From Chloroflexi bacterium TSY (GTDB lineage: Bacteria; Chloroflexota; Anaerolineae; Caldilineales; Caldilineaceae), in the NCBI GenBank assembly GCA_019217005.1, contig JAHBNG010000167.1:1-27314 (forward strand): a stretch of 27,314 nucleotides of DNA, given 5' to 3'. Under the pieces are notes generated by a model. It saw only the letters and a program-made list of their open reading frames with translations, made no database searches and had not been told where the DNA came from. Every line of letters starts with the position of its first letter. Position 1 is the stretch's first letter. Both the position numbers and the translations under genes were made by a program. Below, in pieces: positions 17,701-24,268 of the stretch.

Positions 17701-17851
17701 ATTTGGAATTGTCGCCTTGGGCAATGGCACCGGAACCGGATTGGGAGGCGGTATAGGCTACCGCCAATACATTGTACGTCGCTTCGTCGATCGCGCCGGA
17801 TTCATACGCCATTTTTAATTGGGTGAGTGGATCGTGCTCTTGGTTTGACAT
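14786..17851 (-). CDS. NACHT ATPase with C-terminal FGE-sulfatase/C-type-lectin domain; DGR target gene 1
   Basis: An intact 1021-residue STAND-type protein. Residues 1-35 are a small helical segment (LKMAYESGAIDEATYNVLA). Residues 36-72 form a Gly-rich linker (AIAQGDNSKSAGERG) shared with target 2. The NACHT domain follows: Walker A GDPGSGKST (188-196), Walker B LLIFDGLDEV (289-298), sensor VTCRIRSY, and the helical NACHT tail with AFPHRTFQEYLAG. The last ~290 residues are an FGE-sulfatase domain (FCWVPAGTF … YPVTNAQFDEF … GISWYEALAYCCWL … YPWGD … DLAGNVWEW … LRVLRGGSFA … IGFRCV). The cysteines of true formylglycine-generating enzymes are absent from the RGGSF region, so this is a binding fold rather than an enzyme. 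The final 51 residues contain the DGR variable region. The expected role is an NLR-like signalling switch that oligomerises when the lectin domain binds a ligand. It starts 57 bases after the RT remnant. Confidence 0.9.
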   Translation of the reverse strand: MSNQEHDPLTQLKMAYESGAIDEATYNVLAVAYTASQSGSGAIAQGDNSKSAGERGVITDKAEVVQTGDDARAVKAENYIENQYNALVETDEAVARTRYLTRLLRACNVLHLAALGGEEDEATLTLEDVYISLNTTTRVPVELDNRATETSISKIDVTSLLKRSDQAKERILGALEGAAQRDRLLLLGDPGSGKSTFVRRLAALHANAFLNQDVGPPDGWEQPLLPLVITLHELLPSLTQLNLMDSTFADTSEAFVSAFSHCWQTQLEQWRAQPFSPIVEDALESGTVLLIFDGLDEVPEARRSLIRDLVHAILMEYPKLRQIIVTCRIRSYESDLLPRFKILRLARFSDEKIRDFIEGWYRTQAQLGQIKSIEVEEKIADLQDAALSQDLRELAENPMLLTTMTLIHQKEVGLPKERVRLYNLAVQVLLHRWQRRRSIPLSDELETLLKDERKLRLLLENIAYDAHQRQAQARRAPGINPEASNEQQTLSRGYLLTLLERREHLGNPGLAGEFLDYVDQRAGLLVGQGGRMLEEDKQTSNQTQSAEKPASYAFPHRTFQEYLAGCHMIRGRRRERTTEFRNRAQEQQFWAVAAQMGAEELYYVNKDQEAVLDLAYDLGSTSEPAIESSWRLYLWSAKIAKLVGKETVEQDTEYDGDSYMARLRPRLVTLLEQNALPPLERVEAGQMLAHLGDPRIELLQSIQMAFCWVPAGTFTIGAKKEEPPGILSERPAFDFELPYPYALGRYPVTNAQFDEFVRAGGYSEERYWAEAIQADHWQDGTVSVDTYIDGEFVSEKIVAPHNYGAPFNLPNHPVVGISWYEALAYCCWLHEQFQSAKRMPKGWQVTLPNEPEWEKAARGGHKLPSQAPIGPWSDLHRLCSSNECPAWENNPQPHRTYPWGDQIEHDCLNYVETEVGTTSTPGAFPKGSGPYGVQDLAGNVWEWNRSVEEDYPYPPDLKEQRGREDLNRIDLRVLRGGSFANGDNDVRGANRYRDGPYYRSYNIGFRCVVSPFPLRTEVSEQ
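14816..14942 (-). other. DGR variable repeat 1 (VR1)
   Basis: 127 bp at the 3' end of target gene 1. On the minus strand it begins with the 31 bp identical to the TR remnant and VR2 (14912-14942), continues through a variable core (14840-14911), and ends in a 24-bp block (14816-14839) identical to VR2 that would act as the IMH-like element. Variable codons fall where AAY codons would be in the template: residues after SFAN, after ANR, around the PYY position, and RSYN. Confidence 0.9.
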
Positions 17852-17908
17852 AAACTTTCAGGGGTTCTGTTCCATCCATCTCCAAATGGAGGACATTCGG
17901 CTACGTTC

Positions 17909-18160
17909 CTAGATAGATTGTGAGAAGATCGATTTGCGCAAACCAATCGTATTGCCGTAGTGCACATGGTTGATCCATCCCTGCACGCTCGCATCGATTT
18001 GTTCGAGCGAAATTTCATTGGCTCGGTAGGCCGCGATGAGACGGCTGAGCTTACGCCGATAATGGATCCCTTTGCGTCGCTTCAATCGACGTCTATCAGG
18101 ATACACGATAAAGCCCAAAAAGGGAATCCCTTCGGCAACAGGTTTTGGATGGGCACCAAA
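17909..18160 (-). pseudogene. C-terminal remnant of DGR reverse transcriptase
   Basis: About 84 codons match the end of DGR/group-II-type RTs: EGIPFLGFIVYPDRRRLKRR, a basic helix (HYRRKLSRLIAAYR), and ASVQGWINHVHYGNT (the thumb-region hallmark), ending IGLRKSIF. The fingers and palm with the YxDD catalytic motif are missing. The fragment begins directly where the 31-bp TR remnant ends, so a deletion removed most of the TR and the first ~75% of the RT. By chance the TR remnant reads in the same phase (LRVLRGGSFA), giving a chimeric open frame from about 18268. An RT-less cassette cannot run mutagenic homing alone. Confidence 0.9.
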
Positions 18161-18191
18161 GGCGAACGACCCGCCTCGCAACACCCGCAGG
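18161..18191 (-). repeat. DGR template repeat (TR) remnant
   Basis: 31 bp (minus strand, beginning CCTGCGGGTGTTGCGAGG and ending GGTCGTTCGCC) are identical to the first 31 bp of VR1 and VR2. The block lies between avd and the RT remnant, the canonical place of the TR. The part that would contain the informative adenines is gone. The 144 bases between avd and this block show no other feature. Confidence 0.85.
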
Positions 18192-18335
18192 TGTTTCAGA
18201 CGTGAGAGTATTGCGACGCTCGATGTAGGTCCGTGAGTCTGCCCCCGCAATAGCGGCTCGTTCTCCAAAAGTTTTGTGTCACCTCAGTTTTGAGAGATGT
18301 AGTATAAAACTGTTTGGGATGAACATGCGCACCGA

Positions 18336-18689
18336 TTATTGCCGTTTTGGTATTGTAACTTGCTGCCAGCCCCCAAGCAAACGCCCGATTTCAGCCACCA
18401 TGGCTGAAACATGGCTGTATTGACCAGATCGAAGCCAATTCCATTTGAAGGCCAGCCGCAGATAGACACGGATCTTGGCCAAGGCCTCGTCAGCTTGTTT
18501 GAGCTTTTCCAGACGTTCGCGACCACGGCGGATGTTGGCTTCTTCCAAGCGTTCTCGCAGATCAAAGGCGGCATCTAAAAGACGGCGGGTAAAAGTATGG
18601 CGGTGCGCCTTAGGAAAGTGATTGGTGATTGGCAGCAGCCAACTCAAAAAATCGAACGTTCGGGTGAAGATGGGTGTTTCTTTGCTCAT
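18336..18689 (-). CDS. avd: DGR accessory variability determinant (four-helix-bundle protein)
   Basis: A 117-residue, mostly helical, basic protein. The order is TRTFDFLSWLLPITNHFPKAHRH, TRRLLDAAFDLRERLEEA, a linker rich in Arg, LKQADEALAKIRVYLRLA and HVSAMVAEIGRLLGGWQ. This is the Avd / S23-like four-helix bundle. The conserved FDF..W…….FPK.hR start and L..A…L..lR..lRla helix are typical of Avd proteins that form a pentameric ring and bind the RT and template RNA. It sits between target gene 2 and the TR, as in the Bordetella phage order target-avd-TR-RT. The frame is intact although the RT is lost, so it may be an orphan or may work with an RT in trans. Start ATG 18689 has a weak GGAAA upstream. 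Confidence 0.85.
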   Translation of the reverse strand: MSKETPIFTRTFDFLSWLLPITNHFPKAHRHTFTRRLLDAAFDLRERLEEANIRRGRERLEKLKQADEALAKIRVYLRLAFKWNWLRSGQYSHVSAMVAEIGRLLGGWQQVTIPKRQ

Positions 18690-18726
18690 GAGTCAGTTTC
18701 CGGAAATGTCAGGTAGAGAGATCAGA

Positions 18727-18743
18727 AGAGGGCTGCGCCCTCT
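18727..18743 (-). promoter_or_regulatory. DGR-type hairpin downstream of variable repeat 2
   Basis: The same 7-bp stem AGAGGGC / GCCCTCT, with loop TGC, as after VR1, again 47 bases beyond the target stop codon. It is flanked by the same GAGAGTCAGAGCGATTTGTG sequence, so the whole 3' block (VR, stop, hairpin) was duplicated. Confidence 0.65.
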
Positions 18744-18789
18744 CATTCAGAGAGTCAGAGCGATTTGTGAAGCAATCAGGGTACATGTT

Positions 18790-21683
18790 TCATGGGTCAG
18801 AGCCTTCAGTTCGCAGAGAAAATGGGGAGACTACACATCGAAAACCGATAAAGTTGAGGCGGTAGTCCGGGTCGTTCCTGTCACGGTTTGCACAACGCAC
18901 GCCGTTATCGTTGTTGGCGAACGACCCGCCTCGCAACACCCGCAGGGTGTCGTCGCCTGCCGACAAGTTTTCCCGGCCATCGGTAGGATCGTATGGGTAA
19001 CCAAAATCAGTTTTCTCCCAATCCGTTCCCCATAAACTCCTGGTCCACTCCCAGACGTTACCCGCCATGTCCAGACAGCCATCAAGGCTGGCGCCATTGG
19101 GAAAGATGCCGACAGGAGTTGTGCTCTGAAAGTTCAACGAGTAACAGTTACATTTGCTTTTGTCGAATTTATCACCCCACGGATATTGACGTTGATCTTG
19201 AGCACCCCGAGCGGCCCGTTCCCATTGGGCTTCAGAGGGCAGGGTGATCTGTTTGCCCGTCTTCTTTGAGAGCCATTCACAATAGGCAATGGCATCGTGC
19301 CACGTAACTCGGGCGACTGGGTGACACTCTAAGCCTCGAGGCGGCTGATCGTCCTCCCAGTGTTCTGGTGCAGTGCGACAAGTATCTTGAATAAAGAGCT
19401 GATATTGGGCATTGGTGATGGGAACCTTGGCGATCTGAAAGCTGCCCAGATGAAGCTGGTGGAGAGGCTGTTCCTGTTCGTAAGCTTCACTTCCCATCCA
19501 AAACGAACCAGAAGGAATCGAAATCCATTCGGGTTCGCCATAGGGTTGTGTCCAGAAGCCGCCGCCAGCTTGCGCCAGGGCCTGAATAAGAACCGATTTG
19601 CGCTCCAGAATCTGGCGGCGACATTCTTCCTCTGTGCCAGCCACACTGGGCAGCAGGCGGCTCCATCTTTTTTGCCAGGCCGAACGATTGTGAAACTTTT
19701 CGATTTCCTCCATCAAATCACGGTCCAGATCGCCACGCAATCTCTGATTGATATTCGAGCTCAGTTCAACACCGATGCGACTGCTCCCCACATCCCGGAT
19801 GCATTCAGACGCCAGTGCCAAATTGTAATAGAGAACCGGTTCCTGCCGTTTCTGGGCAATGGCGCGAATGAGATCGGCCGTCCGCTCCTTGCTTTGTGTG
19901 CTCAAGGTCCCCGCTGCGAGCAGGATCACTTGCCGCCACCAGGGCCGATCAGAGTACTCGAGTGCATAGTCGATATAGTTATTTTGAGACAGAAGGGCCA
20001 GCGCAGCCAAAAACTCTTGGAAGGTCAGGTGCGAAAAGGCATAGTGCCCCTCTCCCCGTGCGATCAAGAGACCGGTCCGCTCCCGAATAACAGCCAGGAA
20101 ACGCTCAGCGGCTTTCGAGGCGGACCTCGCTTCCCCCGTTATGTCGTAGAAGAGTTGGTTGAGCAGCAGATTCAGTTCATCCAATTCAATGTCCTTGCGC
20201 CCCTGTTCGTGCATATGCAGCGCAATGGACTGGAGCATCAGGCGACGATCTCCGGTGTCGAAGGTCTTATTCTCCAGAATCGGCGCTTCCTGAACGCCGC
20301 GCGCTTCGTCCCATTTGCCCAGCAGGACGTCAACGGCCTCGGCATACAGTTCTGCCCGTCGATCAGGCAGTTTGACGCGATCTCTGTGTACCATGGCAAT
20401 CACAGTGAGCATGAGGGGGTTGATGGCCAAGTCACGGATGCGCTCGTTAGATCGTATGGCGCTGAGCAGTTGTTCAGTTTGACGCTCAGCATAAAGCTCG
20501 GCGTCGGCGCCTTGCCCCATCTGACCATACGTAAGCATCAGGTGCCAGTTGGCGAGAAATCGTCGGATATCGTTCATGGTGAAACTGCGGACAGTTGTGA
20601 CTGCATATCGTTCGCCTAAGCGGGCCGATCCAATATAGCCGATGTCCGACTGGTGATCACAAAACGAGAGCGAGGATAGGCTCGGGTAAAGCTCTGCACC
20701 AGAGCTGAGACGCGGCGGCGCATGTCGGGATCTGCCACCTCATCCAGGCCATCGAGCAGGACAACGGCTTGGCCCTGATTGAGCCACTCGTCAAAGAAAT
20801 CAATGGCAAGATCGATCCGTTCATTGCGAAGAGATTCGACAAAGAAATCGAGCATGAGCCGATGGCCGTCTGTGCTCTCGTCGGGCTGGCGGCTGAGGAA
20901 AAGACCAATTTCACGCAAATTGAAGAGAATTGGCAGACAACCAGATTCTTTCAGATGGAGCTTCTCTTCTACGCATTGACTCTTCTCTGCAATGTCTCGA
21001 GCGTAGAGCAGAGCCAGATAGCGGGTCAAGGTCGTTTTGCCGCTACCCGGATCGCCCAATATGACCAAACGCCGATTTTGGGCCAGCGCCTCTTCCACCG
21101 ACACACTCTGTTGTCCGGCGTGGTGACTCAATGCAGTGTGGCGCTGTGCTTCGCCGGGAGCCAATGCAGATTCTCGGCAGAGCCAATCTTGTTCGGACAC
21201 ATTGTCGGATGAATCGGCAGATAGATTGTCTGAAGGGGCGCCGATTCCGGTGGATAGTTGATGGCTGGTCCGCAAACGAATATATATCCGATCCAGTTCG
21301 ATATGAACGAGCTTGCCGCCAGAGCGGATTCCTTGAAGCTGGAGGTACCGATTGCGGCTGATGATGTACTGAAGATAACGCCCAAGCGCAGAATCCCGCT
21401 CCATATCGTTCATGGCAATTTCTTCCTCACCTACGATGATGCGAGCGCCTTCTTGGGCGAAGATCACGGTGCTAGCTTGTTCGATGTACTGGTCGCTGTC
21501 GATATCGCGAGCATTGTCGCCAGTTTGAACGGTCTCGGCTGTCTCGGTGATAACGCCGCGTTCACTGGTCGCCTTAGGGCGCTCGCCTTGGGCAATAGCG
21601 TCGGAACCGGATTGGGAGGCGGCGAGCTGGCGTTTGAGCTCTTCGATCTCTTTGAGGAGTTCATCGCGGGTCGGTTCAGTCAT
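18790..21683 (-). pseudogene. NACHT ATPase with FGE-sulfatase/C-type-lectin domain; DGR target gene 2, frameshifted
   Basis: It starts at the ATG after CCAGGAGAATCCA. Residues 1-20 are a coiled-coil segment (DELLKEIEELKRQLAA), then comes the linker shared with target 1 (AIAQGERPKATSERG … TVQTGDNARD). NACHT: Walker A GDPGSGKTT (210-218), Walker B VVLLDGLDEV, and sensor FVITSRTSA. The frame ends at 20616, but the correct continuation (GSARLGERYAVTTVRSFTMNDIRRF) is in the next phase from about 20650, so a single indel near 20640-20665 splits the gene. The second part has the NACHT helical tail (YAFSHLTFQEFLAAL) and an FGE domain (WISIPSGSFWMGSEA … YPWGD … MAGNVWEWTRS … LRVLRGGSFANNDNG … IGFRCV). 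The FGE catalytic cysteines are absent. Restored length would be about 965 residues. If the indel is an assembly error, this is a second functional receptor. Confidence 0.85.
18820..18946 (-). other. DGR variable repeat 2 (VR2)
   Basis: 127 bp, exactly as long as VR1. Block 18916-18946 equals the TR remnant. Block 18820-18843 equals the VR1 end. In between, 16 positions differ from VR1: 11 pairs include A and the other five are G/T pairs, so every one can be explained by an adenine in the template. Outside the VR (the last 10 codons of the gene) differences are of ordinary kinds such as C/T. Confidence 0.9.
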
Positions 21684-21702
21684 TGGATTCTCCTGGAACG
21701 CT

Positions 21703-21776
21703 GGTATCCCAACCTGTGTGTAAATTCATGTTCTCTCTGGCTGACCAAGTAGTTTTTACACAATTTGTGGTATACC
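21703..21776 (+). mobile_element. MITE-like palindromic element, copy C (diverged)
   Basis: Ends GGTATCCCAA…GTGTGTAAA and TTTTTACACAA…GGTATACC are imperfect inverted repeats. The centre TGTTCTCT…GCTGACCA aligns with copies A and B. It lies just upstream of target gene 2, between it and the second RT fragment. Confidence 0.5.
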
Positions 21777-21840
21777 ACCCCTGAAACGTGTAGAAAGGAG
21801 ACGAATCGAATCATCCCTGACCGAAGGGGGGGACGATTGT

Positions 21841-21897
21841 TCGTTTGAGTCGTCTTCTTGCAGGATACACGATTCAGGCTAAAAAGGGAATCTTGTT
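21841..21897 (-). pseudogene. second DGR reverse-transcriptase fragment
   Basis: On the minus strand the short frame reads KIPFLA-stop-IVYPARRRLKR, matching IPFLGFIVYPDRRRLKR of the first RT remnant. At the DNA level roughly 38 of 52 bases agree. Similarity ends abruptly on both sides. It precedes target gene 2 just as the first remnant precedes target gene 1, so it is probably the relic of an upstream DGR cassette. Confidence 0.6.
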
Positions 21898-21978
21898 GAC
21901 TCGCGTGTGATGTCGCTTGGTGTAATCTGTCTCACCTCCCCCTGTGGGACGTTTGGGGAGTCAGAAGCTTGACTGCGG

Positions 21979-22045
21979 CCCCCTCCTCTCCATTTTGTGA
22001 TATTGCATTGGGTTTGTTTCGTCTCGGAGAATGGAGAGGAGGGGG
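21979..22045. repeat. 15-bp perfect inverted repeat, 37-base loop
   Basis: CCCCCTCCTCTCCAT (21979-21993) pairs perfectly with 22031-22045. It lies between the ABC permease stop (22209) and the DGR block. It may be a terminator-like structure for the exporter operon, though no T-run follows. I see no gene in 21900-22208. Confidence 0.45.
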
Positions 22046-22208
22046 TAGGGGCTTGCTGGGTAGAGAGGTTTGAATGAAGTGGTGGTATGTTTCGAATGGA
22101 GCTTTACTCGTTGACCCACGTGCGACACTCAGGTTTGGCGATTGAGAGGTGGTCAACCTTTAGGGAACCTGTGCGACGCACGCGTCTAAAAGAGGTCGTA
22201 GCGGTATC

Positions 22209-23072
22209 TTAATATTGGCCCATAACTCCTCTACGTTTAGCCGCCCGTTCGCATATTGAGAAGACAACGAGCCCTCCCAGGAAAAAGAGTGTTGAGTGAA
22301 TGATGAGCCAGCTCAGGCTTCCATCGGTCCAGGCGGATGCCAGCGATTGACCATCTAGAATCACGCGGCGGAGGACAACGATGCCTTGGGTGGTGGGGAA
22401 GATATGAGCAATCGCTGCCAGCCAGTCGGGAAAGCGGTCGACGGGTATGAATGCGCCGTTGAGAAAGAGCAACATGTTTTGCACGAGATTCGTAAGGGAG
22501 CCAACTTGCTTAAAGAGCAGGGTTGCACCGCCAACTCCAAAGCCGAAGCCGTAAATTCCCAGCCATGTCAGCACAAAGACAGGTAAACCCGACCAGCGGA
22601 AGGGGATCTGAATTGAGAAAAGCAGGATCAGCGGAATAGCGACCAGGGCAAACACCGTTGTTGTAATCAAAAGTGTAGCTAGAGTTCGACCGAGTAAGAT
22701 CACCCAGGAGGGTGCTGGACTCATGTACATTTGTTCGAGCGTTCCAGCTTGAGCCTCTTCTTGCAATCTGTGGCTCATATCGGAGATGGCAACTGTGGCA
22801 TAAAACCATATGGCATAACCAAGCAGGGCTGGAGCGAGGGAATCTTCTGCAATTGTACCGCCGCCCGTAAAGAAGAGGATCCCCACAAAGAGAAATGCCA
22901 ACATAACTGATTGGGTTAGCATATCAAATTTGTAGCTGAATTGAACGAGAATCCCCTTTTGCATCTCATTTAAGGCGGAAAAGAACATACCTGTCCAACG
23001 TATACTCGGGGCCTGGTCTAATGAACTCGTCGGCGATAGAGTACGAACATCCTTGGATAGACTGAGACTCAT
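22209..23072 (-). CDS. ABC-2 type transporter permease
   Basis: I start it at ATG 23072, preceded by GCGGAGGAATTAAC; upstream codons fall in tandem-repeat DNA. The product has 287 residues with about six hydrophobic segments (SVMLAFLFVGILFF; APALLGYAIWFYATVAI; LATLLITTTVFALVAIPLILL; LPVFVLTWLGIYGFGFGVG; MLLFLNGAFIPV; LIIHSTLFFLGGLVVFSI). EEAQAGTLEQMYMSP is the coupling segment typical of ABC-2 exporters. It forms an exporter with the ATPase encoded 122 bases upstream. The substrate is unknown: drug, lipid or polysaccharide families all look similar. Confidence 0.85.
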   Translation of the reverse strand: MSLSLSKDVRTLSPTSSLDQAPSIRWTGMFFSALNEMQKGILVQFSYKFDMLTQSVMLAFLFVGILFFTGGGTIAEDSLAPALLGYAIWFYATVAISDMSHRLQEEAQAGTLEQMYMSPAPSWVILLGRTLATLLITTTVFALVAIPLILLFSIQIPFRWSGLPVFVLTWLGIYGFGFGVGGATLLFKQVGSLTNLVQNMLLFLNGAFIPVDRFPDWLAAIAHIFPTTQGIVVLRRVILDGQSLASAWTDGSLSWLIIHSTLFFLGGLVVFSICERAAKRRGVMGQY

Positions 23073-23120
23073 GTTAATTCCTCCGCGGGAGAATAGATGT
23101 ATTGGCTTGTATTCATCACT

Positions 23121-23159
23121 ATGACGGGATGACAGGATGACGGGATGACAGGACGACAA
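23121..23159 (+). repeat. short tandem direct repeats between the exporter genes
   Basis: About 40 bases of GGGATGACAGGATGAC-type units fill the gap between the ATPase and permease genes. This is low-complexity DNA of the kind seen at other intergenic points here (11291-11334, 12329-12410). Confidence 0.6.
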
Positions 23160-23194
23160 GTTGGATTGACACCGTGTCATTGAAGCGTGCGTCG

Positions 23195-24178
23195 TCACGA
23201 TTGGTTGTCTTGCTCTGTGCGCGTCATTTTTACAAAGACCTCCTCCAGATTGGGCTCCGACCGCACAACGGAGATTAAGGGCCATGTTTGGGTTCGCATG
23301 GCGTCCAGGACTGAATAGAGTTGGTTCTGGTCTTGAACATGACAGGTTAGTTTTGTATGCCCGTTTTCATGCGTGAGTGTTAAGGTATCAGAAAATTGTG
23401 GCATCCTGTCCAACGCTGTGTGATCAATCTGTCCATCAATACAAATCTCATAACTTTCCTGACGGAACAGGTCGAGCAATTTGTTGGTTGGTTCGTCTGC
23501 AATCAGTACGCCTTTGCGTATGATTGCCACCCGATCACAAAGTTCTTCCGCCATGTCGAGTTGATGTGTTGTTAAAACCACAGTCTTGCCTTCCTCTCGG
23601 GCAAGTTTATGTATCCACTGCTTCACCGTGCGCGCAGCGTGTACATCTAATCCCAATGTCGGCTCATCAAGCAACACGATTGGCGGATTGGCGATCAAGG
23701 CACAAGCAATCGCCACCTTCTGCTGCATCCCGCGTGAAAAATCGCGTACAGGATCATTGCGCCGTTCCCAAAGTTCCAACTCTGTCAGAAGCTGCTCAGC
23801 CCGCCTTTTCATGCGCCGTCCCCAGAAACCTTTCAGTCGTCCAAAGTAGATCAGGTTCTGCAGGGCGGTCAGGCGCCAGTACACATTGCGCGTTCCCTCC
23901 AGGACCGCGCCCATCTGCTGTATTGCTTGACTACGCTGTTTTGCCACATCGTGGCCATTTAGCTCCACCTGCCCAGTCGTGGGGTGCACGAGTCCACACA
24001 TCATCTTGATCGTTGTTGTCTTGCCGGCGCCGTTTTCGCCCAAGAAGCCAAGCACCTGGCCGTGAGGAACGGTCAAATTCAGATCACGGACAGCCTGTAT
24101 GGGATCGCTACCGCGTTTCTGGTACGTTTTGTTCAGATTCTGTAGTTTGATTGCGTGAAAAGGATTTGTTGGAGTCAT
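23195..24178 (-). CDS. ABC-2 type transporter ATP-binding protein
   Basis: A 327-residue ATPase starting at the ATG after CAGGAGGACCAAG. Walker A GENGAGKTT (47-55), Q-loop region (QMGAVLEGTRNVYW), signature FSRGMQQ, Walker B IVLLDEPTLGLD and switch LTTHQ are all present. The C-terminal ~100 residues are the extra domain of CcmA/DrrA-type exporters, ending EPNLEEVFVKMT. It drives the permease encoded next. Two dyad sequences upstream (24269-24296 and 24355-24376) are candidate operators. Confidence 0.92.
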   Translation of the reverse strand: MTPTNPFHAIKLQNLNKTYQKRGSDPIQAVRDLNLTVPHGQVLGFLGENGAGKTTTIKMMCGLVHPTTGQVELNGHDVAKQRSQAIQQMGAVLEGTRNVYWRLTALQNLIYFGRLKGFWGRRMKRRAEQLLTELELWERRNDPVRDFSRGMQQKVAIACALIANPPIVLLDEPTLGLDVHAARTVKQWIHKLAREEGKTVVLTTHQLDMAEELCDRVAIIRKGVLIADEPTNKLLDLFRQESYEICIDGQIDHTALDRMPQFSDTLTLTHENGHTKLTCHVQDQNQLYSVLDAMRTQTWPLISVVRSEPNLEEVFVKMTRTEQDNQS

Positions 24179-24196
24179 CTTGGTCCTCCTGAGATA

Positions 24197-24230
24197 CGTT
24201 ACGTGTTACGTATTGCGTGTTGCGTGGTAC
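24197..24230 (+). repeat. short interspersed GCGTGTTGCGT repeat, copy 2
   Basis: The tract ACGTGTTACGTATTGCGTG TTGCGTGGTAC matches the reverse complement of 11441-11469. It sits just upstream of the exporter ATPase. Confidence 0.5.
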
Positions 24231-24268
24231 TGGTTTAGAAATCGGTTGTGTGACATGCACCAGTTTGT

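Noticed and set aside
14972..20619. Long plus-strand open frames opposite the NACHT-FGE genes (284 and 419 codons)
   Set aside because: They are antisense shadows without domain content. The minus-strand proteins have clear Walker motifs and FGE motifs.
14786..21683. Genuine formylglycine-generating enzymes for the nearby sulfatase
   Set aside because: The FGE domains lack the catalytic cysteines, are fused to NACHT ATPases and carry DGR variable repeats, so they are binding modules.
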